From: UTCFX2 sp963788305
GTDB lineage: Bacteria > Chloroflexota > Anaerolineae > Anaerolineales > UBA4823
Reading direction: 5' to 3'
Assembly: GCA_963788305.1 (NCBI GenBank)
Contig: CAWBGK010000018.1
Location: 62,001 to 126,000 of the forward strand
Length of the DNA: 64,000 bases
Of the stretch, positions 52,709 to 62,258 are shown one piece after another. The notes below the pieces were generated by a model. That model did not search any database, had not been told where the DNA came from, and saw only the letters and a list, made by a program, of their open reading frames with translations. The translations under genes and the position numbers were made by a program. Each line of letters begins with the position of its first letter. The stretch's first letter is position 1.

Positions 52709-53254
52709 TCAAGCCGGGACGAAATAGACGTCGGTAGGCTTGAGCTTGCTGTTGCGCAGGAAGCGCGGCTGGACCCGCTCCCCGATCCAATCCAGCGAAG
52801 GCTGGTCAGGATCAAACCCGATCAGGCGCGTCAGCAGCAGCGTGTTGACTCCTTCAAACTCAACCAGCGCGAGCACAAATGGCGTCTCTGGCAGGAATTC
52901 CTCGGATCCGAAATAGCAGACTGTAAAGGTGTGGATCCTTGCCGGGCGGTCGCTGATATCAATCCACTCGGTTTCTGCACCGCTTGCCATATCGTGGCCG
53001 CGCGGCATCGCATAGGTATAGCCGCTCTCCGGATCCCGGCTGGCGAGCAGGCGCCGGTTGGTTAACCCGGCAAACCAGGGGCTGTCCTGCCCGAAAGAAT
53101 GCAGGTAGGTGATTTTATATTCCTGTTCGATCTGGAGCGGAGCCATCTTCTTGAGAAAAGCCAGCGCCTCAGGGTCGGTCTCCAGCGGGAACGGTACGCC
53201 GTGGACGATAAAACCGCCCAAGGATTCCTCTCGTCGTTCGGGTAAATTTGCCAT
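52709..53254 (-). CDS. DUF35 OB-fold acyl-CoA associated protein
   Basis: 181 residues. The N-terminal helix and RRLLASRDPESGYTYAMPRG region correspond to the rubredoxin-like zinc ribbon of DUF35 proteins, but its four cysteines are all gone; the C-terminal OB fold (WIDISDRPARIHTFTVCYFG, LALVEFEGVNTLLLTRLIG) is normal. DUF35 proteins form complexes with thiolases or HMG-CoA synthases and channel acyl-CoA. The thiolase gene lies 44 bases upstream. Confidence 0.82.
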   Translation of the reverse strand: MANLPERREESLGGFIVHGVPFPLETDPEALAFLKKMAPLQIEQEYKITYLHSFGQDSPWFAGLTNRRLLASRDPESGYTYAMPRGHDMASGAETEWIDISDRPARIHTFTVCYFGSEEFLPETPFVLALVEFEGVNTLLLTRLIGFDPDQPSLDWIGERVQPRFLRNSKLKPTDVYFVPA

Positions 53255-53298
53255 ATCAAACTCCTTTACCGATGGTAAACGTCTTGAATTTCAAACAT

Positions 53299-54660
53299 TC
53301 AGACGTTTTCGAGGATCGAAACCGTCACGTACGTCCCGGTGCCGGCATGGCTGTGGATAGCCCCGCGCCGGGCGCCTTTGACCTGCAGCGCATCGTCTCC
53401 GAAATGCCGGCCGATCGCACCTTGCAGCTGCCAGATCGCAAACACCCCCTGCATCAATCCGGTCGCCCCGACAGGATGACCGCAGGCGATCAAGCCGCCG
53501 GAGGGGTTGACCGGGCAGACCGGCACCTCCGGCAGGTCCAGCCCATAGTCGATCCCTGGCATAAAAGCTTTCCCTGAAGCTGCAAATGGCCCGCCCTCGC
53601 CGTATCGGCACAATCCCAGGTCTTCGTAGGTCTGGACTTCGCTTGATGTGTAGGCGTCGTGGAGCTCGACAAAGTCCAGCTCTCTGAGAGGGTCGTTGAT
53701 TCCTGCCATTTTGTAGGCCATGTTTCCAGCAGTCCGGCCGGCGCGAAAGGAATGGACTCCGGGGTAGCGTGTCCCATGCTCCCAAAGCATCCGGTAGTAG
53801 CTGCGCGTCTGGTCTGAGCTGCGCTCCTGCTCGGTGGCGTAATCCTCCATGAAAGTCTCATAATCGAACTGCGGGCGGTCCGCCATCCGCATCGCATCGG
53901 TGCCGCGGCCGATCCCGCTGATCCGGACGAGCGGGCGTGTAATATCTGCTCCAGCGGCTTCCAACTTCCTCAGCCCTTCCTCGGAAGCGAGGATCACCGC
54001 AGCTGCACCATCCGACATCACACAGATATCCAGGCGGGTAAGCGGCCAGGCCACCATGGGAGCATCTCGTACGTCCTGGATCGTGTACCGGTTTCGCTTC
54101 TGGGCATACGGGTTGTGGAACGCATTGAGATGATTCTTTACGCTGACGGCAGCCATCTGCTCGACGGTCGTGCCGAATTCTTTCATGTGGCGTGAGACCA
54201 TCATGGCATAATACCCGGAATAGAAACCGCCCACCGGGTAATCGAATGAGACGTCCGAAGCCAGAGCGATGAATTCATTCCCCTTCCAGGTTTCCACATG
54301 GCTCATCGTCTCAAAACCGTAGGCTACGCAAACATCCATATGGCCACTTGCGACGGATTTCCAGGCTTCCTGGAAGCAAATCCCGCCGGTTGCGCCGCCG
54401 CCTTCCACCCGATGGCTTGGCTTGGGCGTTAATCCCAGATAATCCTGAGCCATGATCCCGGCCATCAGCTGGCGGGTGAAATGGTCGGAGAAGTAGGAAG
54501 CGACCGAGCCATCCACCAGCCGGACGAACGTCCGGTGGTCCAGGCGGATATCCTGAATTGCGTAATCGTAAGCTTCTTTAATGATCGCCTGAAAGGTTTT
54601 GTCTGGTCGGGCTTTTGCAAATTTAGATACGCCTCCCGAGACTGCATAAACCGTCCTCAT
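53299..54660 (-). CDS. SCP-x-like thiolase family protein lacking the nucleophilic Cys
   Basis: 453 residues, intact. The C-terminal catalytic motifs are present: ELHDAYTSSE with the His and GGLIACGHPVGATG with Cys and His. The N-terminal nucleophile block, usually CxSG-like, reads RVEGGGATGGICF, so glycine stands where the acyl-accepting Cys is expected. It pairs with the cysteine-free DUF35 partner, as in archaeal acetoacetyl-CoA thiolase complexes, and with the CitE-like gene upstream. Likely involved in acyl-CoA chain metabolism; the altered active site suggests a different reaction. Confidence 0.82.
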   Translation of the reverse strand: MRTVYAVSGGVSKFAKARPDKTFQAIIKEAYDYAIQDIRLDHRTFVRLVDGSVASYFSDHFTRQLMAGIMAQDYLGLTPKPSHRVEGGGATGGICFQEAWKSVASGHMDVCVAYGFETMSHVETWKGNEFIALASDVSFDYPVGGFYSGYYAMMVSRHMKEFGTTVEQMAAVSVKNHLNAFHNPYAQKRNRYTIQDVRDAPMVAWPLTRLDICVMSDGAAAVILASEEGLRKLEAAGADITRPLVRISGIGRGTDAMRMADRPQFDYETFMEDYATEQERSSDQTRSYYRMLWEHGTRYPGVHSFRAGRTAGNMAYKMAGINDPLRELDFVELHDAYTSSEVQTYEDLGLCRYGEGGPFAASGKAFMPGIDYGLDLPEVPVCPVNPSGGLIACGHPVGATGLMQGVFAIWQLQGAIGRHFGDDALQVKGARRGAIHSHAGTGTYVTVSILENV

Positions 54661-54721
54661 GCTTCACCTCCTTTATTCGAACCTGGCAATAAAGAAATAT
54701 TCGGAAAAACTTGCTGCTTTC

Positions 54722-55603
54722 CTAAGTGGATTGAACCTTCCCGGCTGCCCGAGCGCGATCCAACACGCGTCTCGCAGATTTGATCATTGGAGCGTCGATC
54801 ATTTTTCCATCGAGAGCAAACGCGCCGACGCCGGCCTGTTGGTGAGCGGCAAATTCTTGCATCAGCCTCGATGCATACTCGATGGACTCATCGGATGGTG
54901 AGAATGCGCGCTGGACCGGCTCAACCTGGTTCGGGTGGATGATCTGCTTCCCTGTAAAGCCCAATTGCGCTCCAGCCTGCGCTTCCCTGAACAGTCCTTC
55001 TGGATCGTGGAAATCGATGAAAACCATATCGATCGCCTGAAGTCCGAACGCAGCGGCATATGTTACCGCAGCACCTCGAGCAAAAAAGACTTCCAGTGCA
55101 TCGCGAGAGCGGGTCGCGCCGATATCTCCCGCGAAATCATCCGCCCCAAAGATGATCCCCTCGAGCCGTGGATCGGCAGAAACGATTTCATTCAGGTTCA
55201 GGACTGCACGGGCGCTTTCCACAACCGCCAGAATAGGGATCTCCCCGATTGTCCGACCGCAGCTTTGCTCATAATCGGCGACCAGCCTGCTGGCCCAGCG
55301 GATCTGTTCGCCATTTTCTACTTTCGGGATCACAATCGCATCTGGATTTCCGGACAGGACCGCGAGAAGGTCAGCCTGTTCAAACCCGCTCCCGACCGCG
55401 TTGATCCGAGCCATCCGCTCAGAACGGCCAAAATCCATGCTGCGAAGCGCTTCAGTTGTGGTCTCTCGCGCCTGCAATTTACGATTTAGGGCGACTGCGT
55501 CTTCGAGATCCAGGCAGACGCAGTCCACGTCCAGAGATGCAGCCTTCTTGATTTTACGTAGGTCATCACCTGGCATATAAAGCAGTGCCCGCCGGGCTCT
55601 CAT
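54722..55603 (-). CDS. CitE/HpcH-type C-C lyase
   Basis: 293 residues, intact. Starts MRARRALLYMPGDDLRKIKK with GGAGGGTG upstream; DVDCVCLDLEDAV, RINAVGSG, IVIPKVENGEQI and ILAVVESARAVLNLNEIV carry the Mg-binding and CoA-binding motifs of citrate lyase beta, malyl-CoA and related lyases. QIIHPNQVEPV is the family ending. With the thiolase and OB-fold protein it makes a three-gene acyl-CoA module. Exact substrate (citramalyl-, malyl- or methylmalyl-CoA) is open. Confidence 0.88.
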   Translation of the reverse strand: MRARRALLYMPGDDLRKIKKAASLDVDCVCLDLEDAVALNRKLQARETTTEALRSMDFGRSERMARINAVGSGFEQADLLAVLSGNPDAIVIPKVENGEQIRWASRLVADYEQSCGRTIGEIPILAVVESARAVLNLNEIVSADPRLEGIIFGADDFAGDIGATRSRDALEVFFARGAAVTYAAAFGLQAIDMVFIDFHDPEGLFREAQAGAQLGFTGKQIIHPNQVEPVQRAFSPSDESIEYASRLMQEFAAHQQAGVGAFALDGKMIDAPMIKSARRVLDRARAAGKVQST

Positions 55604-55647
55604 TACACCCTCCTTCCGATTTTTTCTACTTTTGATATTATGATGCA

Positions 55648-55680
55648 AAACCCCAGGGATATCAACATTCCCTGGGGTTT
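55648..55680. terminator. Intrinsic terminator downstream of tatC
   Basis: AAACCCCAGGGA (55648-55659) pairs with TCCCTGGGGTTT (55669-55680); located between the tatC stop and the citE start on the minus strand, T-rich on both strands. Confidence 0.75.
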
Positions 55681-55808
55681 GATTTCTTGTTACTTGTCTT
55701 TTTCGGACTGTCTGATCGCTGACCGGACTGCGGACGGCTGGACTGACCAACAGTGAAGGATATGCAGGATGAAGGAAGGCTAAAGCAGCCCATCATAATA
55801 GGAAAGAG

Positions 55809-56690
55809 TTATTCTGAGGCTTTAGGCTGGGCAATCTTCGCCAGAAAGATGCTGAAGAAGAAAAGGATGATCATCGGGCCCATTACCAGCATCATATTGA
55901 CCGGATCCACGGTCGGTGTGATCAGGGCGGCAGCAACGGCAATGATCACAATCGCAAGCCGCCACTGCTTCATCAGTCCAGCAGCGCTGACTAGGCCCAA
56001 TTTCGCAAAAATAAATATCACCAGCGGGAATTCAAACGCAATCCCGATCCAGAATAAAATCTGGGTCACAAATTTGACATAGGATGATGGGCGTGGGATC
56101 GTTTTTATCCCCATGAAATTGATCAGGAAAGGGATTGCAGTCGGAAGCAGGACAAAATATGCGAAAGCCATCCCGCCGATAAAGAACAGGGTCGCGATCG
56201 GGATCGCAAACAGACCGGCTATACGGGCGCGGCGGCCGAGGCCGGGTGCGATGAACAGCCAGACCTCGAGGGCGATATATGGAAATGAAATCGCAAAACC
56301 AGTCAGCAGCGCCACCCGCATTACTGTTCCGATCGGCTCTGTGACCTCGATCGCGACGAGCGAATCCATCCCACCCTCGAGCGGAGTGGCCAGAAATTCA
56401 AGGATTTGCTCGAAGAAAAGGAATGATAATCCGGCTGCTATCAGCAGCGCCATGACGGCGCGGAAAAGATGTTTGCGCAATGCATCGAGATGAACAAGCA
56501 GCTCCTGCGGATGATCAATGGCTTTATTGAGTGCATCTCCAACCGGCGCATCTTCGATGTCTTCAGTGAAGAAAGCGCGTACTTCTGCAGTTTTATTCTG
56601 AATTGCTTGAAAAAACCGGCTGAAAAACCAGGCGATAAATCGGAATGGGGCGGTAATTATGCGCCAGATGAGTTTGAATGTTTTGCGCAT
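55809..56690 (-). CDS. tatC: Twin-arginine translocase subunit TatC with N-terminal extension
   Basis: 293 residues with six membrane helices. HLDALRKHLFRAVMALLIAAG corresponds to the TatC start (HLxELRxR) and begins only near residue 67; FAISFPYIALEVWLFIAPGL and FWIGIAFEFPLVIFIFAKLGLV are family hallmarks. The 65-residue leader is hydrophobic and basic (FKLIWRIITAPFRFIAWFFS) and not typical. It carries folded proteins across the membrane with TatA/B, encoded 10 bases upstream. Confidence 0.92.
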   Translation of the reverse strand: MRKTFKLIWRIITAPFRFIAWFFSRFFQAIQNKTAEVRAFFTEDIEDAPVGDALNKAIDHPQELLVHLDALRKHLFRAVMALLIAAGLSFLFFEQILEFLATPLEGGMDSLVAIEVTEPIGTVMRVALLTGFAISFPYIALEVWLFIAPGLGRRARIAGLFAIPIATLFFIGGMAFAYFVLLPTAIPFLINFMGIKTIPRPSSYVKFVTQILFWIGIAFEFPLVIFIFAKLGLVSAAGLMKQWRLAIVIIAVAAALITPTVDPVNMMLVMGPMIILFFFSIFLAKIAQPKASE

Positions 56691-56699
56691 AGGTTGGGG

Positions 56700-57254
56700 T
56701 TAAATGTCGGGAGAATTTTCAGGAGGCAGCTCTGAGTCCGGAGCGGTATTTTCAGTCTCTGGCATCGGAGGATGCTCTGGGGCTGGCAGGTTGGATTCGG
56801 GCTTCGGCTCTGAAACTGTGGGTGAAGCCGGAGGGATGATCGGAGGCGTCGTCCAGGCAGAAAGCCCCTGGTTCACCTCGCTGCTGACTTTATTCAAATC
56901 TTTGTTAAGATCCGTGTTGACTTTATGGATATCTTTGCTGAGATCGGCATTGACCTTATTTAAATCATTTCTGAGGTCCGTTTGGATTTTTCCAAGCTCG
57001 TTCACATCGCTGCTGAGCTTCTTCAACTCCTCGGCTTGTTCGTCTAATCCGGCTTCGCGGATCAGCTTGTTTGGCAGGTAGCGGATATCCTTTGATGTCT
57101 GCTGTACAGCACGCCATGTTGGCGACATAACAATTTTTCGGAGGAAAACACCCATGGTCCGGCCGGTTTTCACCATATCCTTTGGACCCATAACGATCAA
57201 GGCGATGATCAGAATAAAAATGAGTTCGAGCGGTCCGACGCCGAGAAAATCCAT
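56700..57254 (-). CDS. TatA/TatB-type translocase subunit with coiled-coil tail
   Basis: 184 residues. N-terminal helix LELIFILIIALIVMGPKDM with the Gly-Pro hinge, then an amphipathic helix and a long charged coil where an 11-residue unit recurs (DLNKVNADLSK, DIHKVNTDLNK, DLNKVSSEVNQ), then a Pro/Glu-rich end. Length and coiled tail suit TatB rather than TatA. Encoded between nusB and tatC in one transcript. Confidence 0.9.
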   Translation of the reverse strand: MDFLGVGPLELIFILIIALIVMGPKDMVKTGRTMGVFLRKIVMSPTWRAVQQTSKDIRYLPNKLIREAGLDEQAEELKKLSSDVNELGKIQTDLRNDLNKVNADLSKDIHKVNTDLNKDLNKVSSEVNQGLSAWTTPPIIPPASPTVSEPKPESNLPAPEHPPMPETENTAPDSELPPENSPDI

Positions 57255-57263
57255 CTGCTTCCC

Positions 57264-57692
57264 TTACTTCTTTAGCGCGGTTTGAATCTCGGATTGATGC
57301 GCTGCAAGGCTGCCAAGGACGCCGTTGACAAATCGAGGCGTGCTGTCTGAGCCGTATGTTTTTGCAAGCTCGACTGCTTCATTTATTGCCACTTTTAATG
57401 GTGTTTTTTCATACACAGCAAATTCCCATAATGCGATCCGCAAGATGTTCCGATCGATGATTGCCACCTGATCGAGCGGCCATTCCGGGGCATGTGCGGC
57501 GATAAACCGGTCGAGTATTTCTGACATCGGGTTGACCCCAAATACGATCTGGCGGGCGAATTCGATCAGCTCTGGTTCCAGGTCCGCTTCCTTGGTCCTT
57601 TCTTCCATTACCACACCAGGGAGATGTCCGGTGACATCGATCTCATACAGCGCCTGGAGTGCAATGCTGCGTGCCCTGGTGCGCGGCTTCAT
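57264..57692 (-). CDS. nusB: Transcription antitermination factor NusB
   Basis: 142 residues, normal length. RTRARSIALQALYEIDVTGH, RIALWEFAVYEKTPLKVAINEAVELAKTYG and FVNGVLGSL are typical. NusB binds boxA RNA with S10 and supports rRNA antitermination. It follows the Asp23 gene by seven bases, a linkage widely seen in Firmicutes and Chloroflexota. Confidence 0.93.
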   Translation of the reverse strand: MKPRTRARSIALQALYEIDVTGHLPGVVMEERTKEADLEPELIEFARQIVFGVNPMSEILDRFIAAHAPEWPLDQVAIIDRNILRIALWEFAVYEKTPLKVAINEAVELAKTYGSDSTPRFVNGVLGSLAAHQSEIQTALKK

Positions 57693-57698
57693 CGACGT

Positions 57699-58103
57699 TT
57701 ACGCCTCGGCGGTTCCTGCCAGATTCGAATTGGCTTCGTAGTCGATGTCCTCGATATGGATGTTGATCCGACCGACCTGCATTCCGACCATCTCTGAGAT
57801 TGCCCGGCAAACTTCGTACTGCACCTCACGGCTGACATCCCGGATATTCACGTCCTGTTTCAAAATGATGTGAAGGTCGATCGTAACCACATCCTCTTTT
57901 ATTTCGATGGCAACGCCCTCGCCAGCTCCGCGCTGGAAAAGGCGGTTGACGCTCGCAGGCAGTGTGCTCATGCGGCTGACTCCAGGCACATTCAGCGTGG
58001 TAAGTCGGGCAATCGTTAAAAGCACTTCTGGGGCGACAGTCGTTTTTCCCTGTGAATCGTACGTCACTTCTGTTTGAATCGGTTGATTATCCTGGCTGTT
58101 CAA
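57699..58103 (-). CDS. Asp23/Gls24 family envelope stress protein
   Basis: 134 residues: TTVAPEVLLTIARLTTLNVPGV and VTIDLHIILKQDVNIRDVSREVQYEVCRAISEMVG followed by INIHIEDIDY, the Asp23/YloU pattern. Members are membrane-peripheral envelope proteins. Operon partner of nusB; starts about 30 bases after fabG on the same strand. Confidence 0.9.
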   Translation of the reverse strand: MNSQDNQPIQTEVTYDSQGKTTVAPEVLLTIARLTTLNVPGVSRMSTLPASVNRLFQRGAGEGVAIEIKEDVVTIDLHIILKQDVNIRDVSREVQYEVCRAISEMVGMQVGRINIHIEDIDYEANSNLAGTAEA

Positions 58104-58131
58104 TCTACCTCCAGTGCTCCAATCATCCTGT

Positions 58132-58879
58132 TTACATCATCATCATTCCGCCGTCCACGCTGAGCACGTGTCCCGTAATGTAGGCGGCTTCATCGGATGC
58201 CAGGAAGGCGACTGCGTAGGCAATCTCCTCTGGCTGACCCCAGCGTCCGACAGGGATCATTTTCATCATCGTTTCCTTCAGCGCCGCCGGAAGGTCTTCG
58301 GTCAGGGTTGTCGGTACAAAACCCGGGGCGACTACATTTACCGTGATCCCGCGTGATGCCACTTCACGCCGCGAGGGCCTTGCTCATCCCAATCAAGCCG
58401 GCTTTTGAGGCGGAGTAGTTGGTCTGTCCAGCCTGGCCGGCAAGGCCTGAAACCGAGGAGATATTCACAATCCGCCCGAAACGCTGTTTCATCATTGGCT
58501 TGACCGCGGCTTTACAGCAGTTCCATGCGCCCTTTAAGTTGACGTCCAGGACATAATCCCAATCGGCTTCGCTCATCCGCAGGATGAGCGTATCGCGGGT
58601 CACACCGGCGTTGTTCACCAGGATGTCCACGCGCCCAAATTCGGCGATCGTCCGGTCGATCAGGTTCTGAGCAGACTGGTGGTCCGAGACATCGGTGGGG
58701 ATTGAAATCGTGCGCTGACCGCAGTTTGATGTGATTTGAGCAGCTGCGGTTTCTCCTTCGCCTTCCAACCGGTCTGCAATGACGATGTGCGCACCGCGTT
58801 CCGCCAGGGCGCAGGCGATTGCTTGGCCAATTCCACGCCGCCCACCTGTAACTACTGCCACCTTGTTCTCAAAACCCAT
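58132..58879 (-). CDS. fabG: 3-oxoacyl-ACP reductase, one frameshift
   Basis: Short-chain dehydrogenase: GGRRGIGQAIACALAERGA, VDILVNNAGVTRD, NISSVSGLAGQAG with Ser, Tyr-Lys in TNYSASKAG, ITVNVVAPGFVPT and the FabG ending YITGHVLSVDGGM. The frame changes near 58368 between SKALA and the rest (VASRGITVNVV). About 248 residues. NADPH-dependent reduction in fatty-acid elongation; the fabD end at the right edge shows a fatty-acid locus nearby. Confidence 0.9.
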
Positions 58880-58933
58880 CGTTTGTCTCCAAACCAGCAA
58901 CCATATCCTAAGCGTTGCCCATTATACCGCGGT

Positions 58934-59212
58934 TTATTCTTTATCGTCCTGATCGCCTTCCGCCTTCACTTCTGCCGCGCCGCTGGCTGGCGGGGGAGCC
59001 GTGCGTGCGGATAGATACCTGGATAGTCCGGCATAACCATAATTCACCGCTGACAGGATTAACAGAAGCATCCACACCGGCAGAGTATCCTCCGAGTGGC
59101 CGCGGTCGAAGAAACCGCTGAAATCTGGAGCGAAGATATACAAAGCGATTCCACCTACAAGAAACAGGGTCCCGAAAAATGTGCCGGTGATCGTTCCTGA
59201 TGCGTTCTTCAT
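58934..59212 (-). CDS. Small two-helix membrane protein
   Basis: 92 residues: helices at about 8-30 (GTFFGTLFLVGGIALYIFAP) and 45-62 (PVWMLLLILSAVNYGYAGL), charged tail. Unknown family. Its ATG overlaps the stop of the metallophosphoesterase remnant (ATGA), so it belonged to the same operon. Confidence 0.6.
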   Translation of the reverse strand: MKNASGTITGTFFGTLFLVGGIALYIFAPDFSGFFDRGHSEDTLPVWMLLLILSAVNYGYAGLSRYLSARTAPPPASGAAEVKAEGDQDDKE

Positions 59213-59448
59213 TGCGTTTCATATCCTTTCCAATCGAAGAGACCTTCAGCCGCGTCCCTGCAGGAGTTTGGGAACGGTAAATCAGCAGCAGAGCCGGCTT
59301 CTGCGGTAAGGCAGGTGAAGGAATTCACGGCTCACATCATGCCAAGTTCGTATTTCCAGGGCACATGGGTATGCCCATAGATCAACACAGCTTCAAACGG
59401 CGGCAGATTGCCGTGGTTATCGGAAAGAACAGCCAGGCGGATCGTCAA
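59209..59448 (-). pseudogene. Calcineurin-like metallophosphoesterase remnant with internal deletions
   Basis: From a TTG at 59448 the frame reads MTIRLAVLSDNHGNLPPFEAV, the N-terminus of YfcE-type phosphoesterases, and passes directly into LIYGHTHVPWKYE, the C-terminal metal-binding block that normally lies about 130 residues later. After GMM comes TGA, then a plausible C-terminal tail (DLPFPNSCRDAAEGLFDWKG) in the same frame to TGA at 59209. The body of the enzyme (DxxGN, GNHD, H motifs) is absent. About 80 codons instead of about 240. Confidence 0.65.
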
Positions 59449-59458
59449 CCTGTCCGGT

Positions 59459-61786
59459 TCAAGGCGAGATCAAGAATTGTGAAGCCAGAGCCTGGATCAG
59501 GATCTCAAAGGGCGACCCATCCTCGAAAGTCCCGGAAAACCGCCAGACAGGCTGCACATAAGGCGGCTGCATATCCCTGTTATGTTCTGGATCACGAGGA
59601 TTTGTAGTGACATACGCCAGCTCGATCGCCGTGATGGTCGCTTTCTTCCTGGCGCCGGCGGATCCGGTTTCTTTGATGACGAGCGGCGTGATGCTCTGGG
59701 GGGCATACCCGCTCAGATCTTTCATACCCTGGGCAGGATTGATGACGATCACGTGGATGACTGGGAACCCCTGACGGTGACTGCAGGTCTGGGATGAGGT
59801 ATCCTTCTACAACAACCTGATCGCCAGGACCGAACGCGGTCCGATCGATCGAGCCTGCCCCTGACATATCGAGAACAAACTGTTCGCCGTCCTGGCTCGT
59901 GAAACTCACGGCATCCAGCCCATTTATCGTCTCCAGCTCGTATCGTCCCAGCCATGCCAGGTTTTTCAACCCCGGGTAGACGGGTTCGATCCGCTCTGCG
60001 TTGAGGACAGGGATATTATGCGATGATCCCACGATGCTACCCCAGGTTCGAACAGGAAGGTTATGGAACGCTTCGATCCCTTCCAGCCCCGGTCCTTCCA
60101 GCCTGACCTCCCTCAGATCGGAGCTGTCCTGGCCTGGATCTATTCTAAGAATGACGTCTGCGGTCGTCGAGCCGTCCGGGTATTGATGAAAAACGATCTG
60201 CGGATGTCCGAGCAGCCCTTCTAACCGCCTGTCGCCCTGCCCCGCTTGATCAGCAGCCGGATCGGATGCCGCCGAGGTGGTATCTCCGCTCAGGTCCAGC
60301 TCAAGAAAACCGGGACCACCTGACCCATCCGCTGCCCATGGTCGGAGTCGAGATGGCAGACCACTCCAGGATGAGCTGCGGTCCTTCGATCACGACGCCG
60401 CTGACTTCAAGCGTTTGACCTTCCGGAACGTCCTGCAGGTAAGTCGGGCAGGAGGTAGGTCATTCCGTCCGAATCCAGCAGAGCCTGACCTTCCTGGCGG
60501 TTGATCGTACCAGAGATCGTCTGGCTGGGAAATGCGGAACGCTGCCAGCCGTCGACCTGAAGTAGGCGCCTGTCCTTTGACTCCTCAACAAAATGTCCCC
60601 AGACCTGGACAAACGAGTTGGTTTCAGCGGCATTTTCCATCCCCTGGGTGCTGCCTTTGATCTCGAAGCCATCGAACAAGACGAGCGGCGCTCCGCCTTC
60701 TGCCGATGGATAGCGCTGCAGGCTGCCGAAAAGCTCAACGGGCTCGTCGAGAGGATAGGTCGCGCAGCCATGTCTGCTCATCTGACAGGAAAAGCCGTTC
60801 GTGTTGAAAACCGCATCCCGATGGATGTCTGCATGGCAGCGGCTGTCTCCCAGGCCTGCACAGCGCTCAGGATCGGAAAGCTTCCAATCTCTTCCACCTG
60901 GATGGGATGATAATCAAGCCGGAGGAGCGTCGCCGTCAGAGCCGATCCGCGCCTCACCCTGGTAATTGCCCGGTCGATAGAGCAGGGGGACCCCGTCCAG
61001 CAGCTGGACGATTTGCTCAACCTGCGGCTGCGTCTCCGAGAGCCGGATTTGGTAAGGAAAATCGAGCAGACCACGGCTGGACAAGAAGCTTTCCAGGCCG
61101 CCTTTCGCCGCTTCTGGCAGGCAGGGTGGTTGGCAGTCAGGCTGCTCGAAAAGCGCTGGATTTTTTGATTCATAAATGAATGAGCGCGGCGATCCGAAAA
61201 ATGAAACTTTCTGCGTGCCGTCCCATACCAGATAGTGATTTTCATCGCCCTTCTGGTCGGGAAGAAAATATACAGCCCCTTGAATGCCAATCTGTGCAGC
61301 AGATGTCCGGGCGGTTTCGACAGTGACAGGCTCCCAGGCTGTCTGGCGGAAGAGGGCTACGTCTGTGAGACCTTCCGGAAAAGACGCCTCGAGGCTGAAA
61401 TCGACGTCCGGTTGGATTGCCAGGGCGTAGACCTTTCTGAGCGCTGGCAAAGTCGGGGATAAGACCGCTTGATTCGCACTGACCGGAGAAGGCGTTTGGG
61501 CTGGCTCGCCGACAAGGAGCGATCCTGTTGGCTGGCTGGATTCTGGCAAGGCTGTCATGGGCGCCTCCATGGACGTCCGACTGCTGAACGCCCAGGCAAG
61601 CCCGATAAGCAGAGCAAGGACCAATCCACCCAAACCAAGCCACCATTTGATGTTTTTCTTATTCTTGATTATTCCGGCAGGTGGGTGGGAAGTACCCTCG
61701 TAGAGCGCCATCAATTGGTTTTCCAGCTCGCTCTCGAACTGAGGGTCGGGTTGGACGCTCCTGTTCGAGCGGATCGAGCCCGACAT
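59459..61786 (-). CDS. Membrane-anchored ECF-sigma partner protein, about five frameshifts
   Basis: From ATG 61786 (SD AGGAGTGAGG) a short cytoplasmic part (PDPQFESELENQLMALYEG) precedes one membrane helix (WWLGLGGLVLALLIGLAWAF) and about 700 extracellular residues of repeated beta domains (VQVWGHFVEESKDRRLLQVD, GQTLEVSGVVIEGPQLILEW, FGPGDQVVVEGYLIPDLQ). Frame changes near 60955, 60785, 60435, 60325 and 59790. It follows the ECF sigma remnant directly, and the topology is that of an anti-sigma or sigma-associated sensor, although no zinc-binding anti-sigma motif is visible. Function therefore tentative. Confidence 0.5.
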
Positions 61787-61809
61787 CCTGCCGGTCCTCA
61801 CTCCTGAAA

Positions 61810-62127
61810 TCAGGCGCCAGGATTCTGCTGCCAGGGAATCTCGCTTCAGCTTGCTCGCCAGCAATCGCGAAGAGCCAGGTTTTGAAGTCGGGGCTGCTCT
61901 GGGAAGCCCGAATCCTTCTTCAATACTGCCACAAAAGTTTGGGCTGTTAACTCCTGGGCTGCATCAACATCGCCGGTTGTTGAGACCATCGCTCGATAAA
62001 GCGGTTGGTAATAGCGGTGATACAGCTCTGCATAAGCAGCTGGATCGTTGATCGCCAGCTGACTGAGCTCCTCGTCGCTTGCGGAGAGCAGCTCGATCAG
62101 AGCGAACGGCTTATTTCTCATAGACAT
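61810..62127 (-). pseudogene. ECF sigma factor lacking region 4
   Basis: ATG 62127 (AAGGA upstream) starts a sigma-70 region 2: NDPAAYAELYHRYYQPLYRAM and AAQELTAQTFVAVLKK, then in another frame DFKTWLFAIA, the end of region 2. The helix-turn-helix region 4 is missing; instead sequence resembling a sigma C-terminus (LASKLKRDSLAAESW) follows at once and the next gene begins at 61786. Expected length about 180 residues, about 105 present. Confidence 0.65.
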
Positions 62128-62258
62128 CCGGGTTATCCTTTCAGAAGTCGCCGCCTTTGGGCGCATCCGTTCGAACCGGGTACATTTCTCAAGGGCAATG
62201 TGTACAGATTGCCAGGGTATTCTGGGAGAATTATACGAGATTCTCGCCTTAAAAAAAC

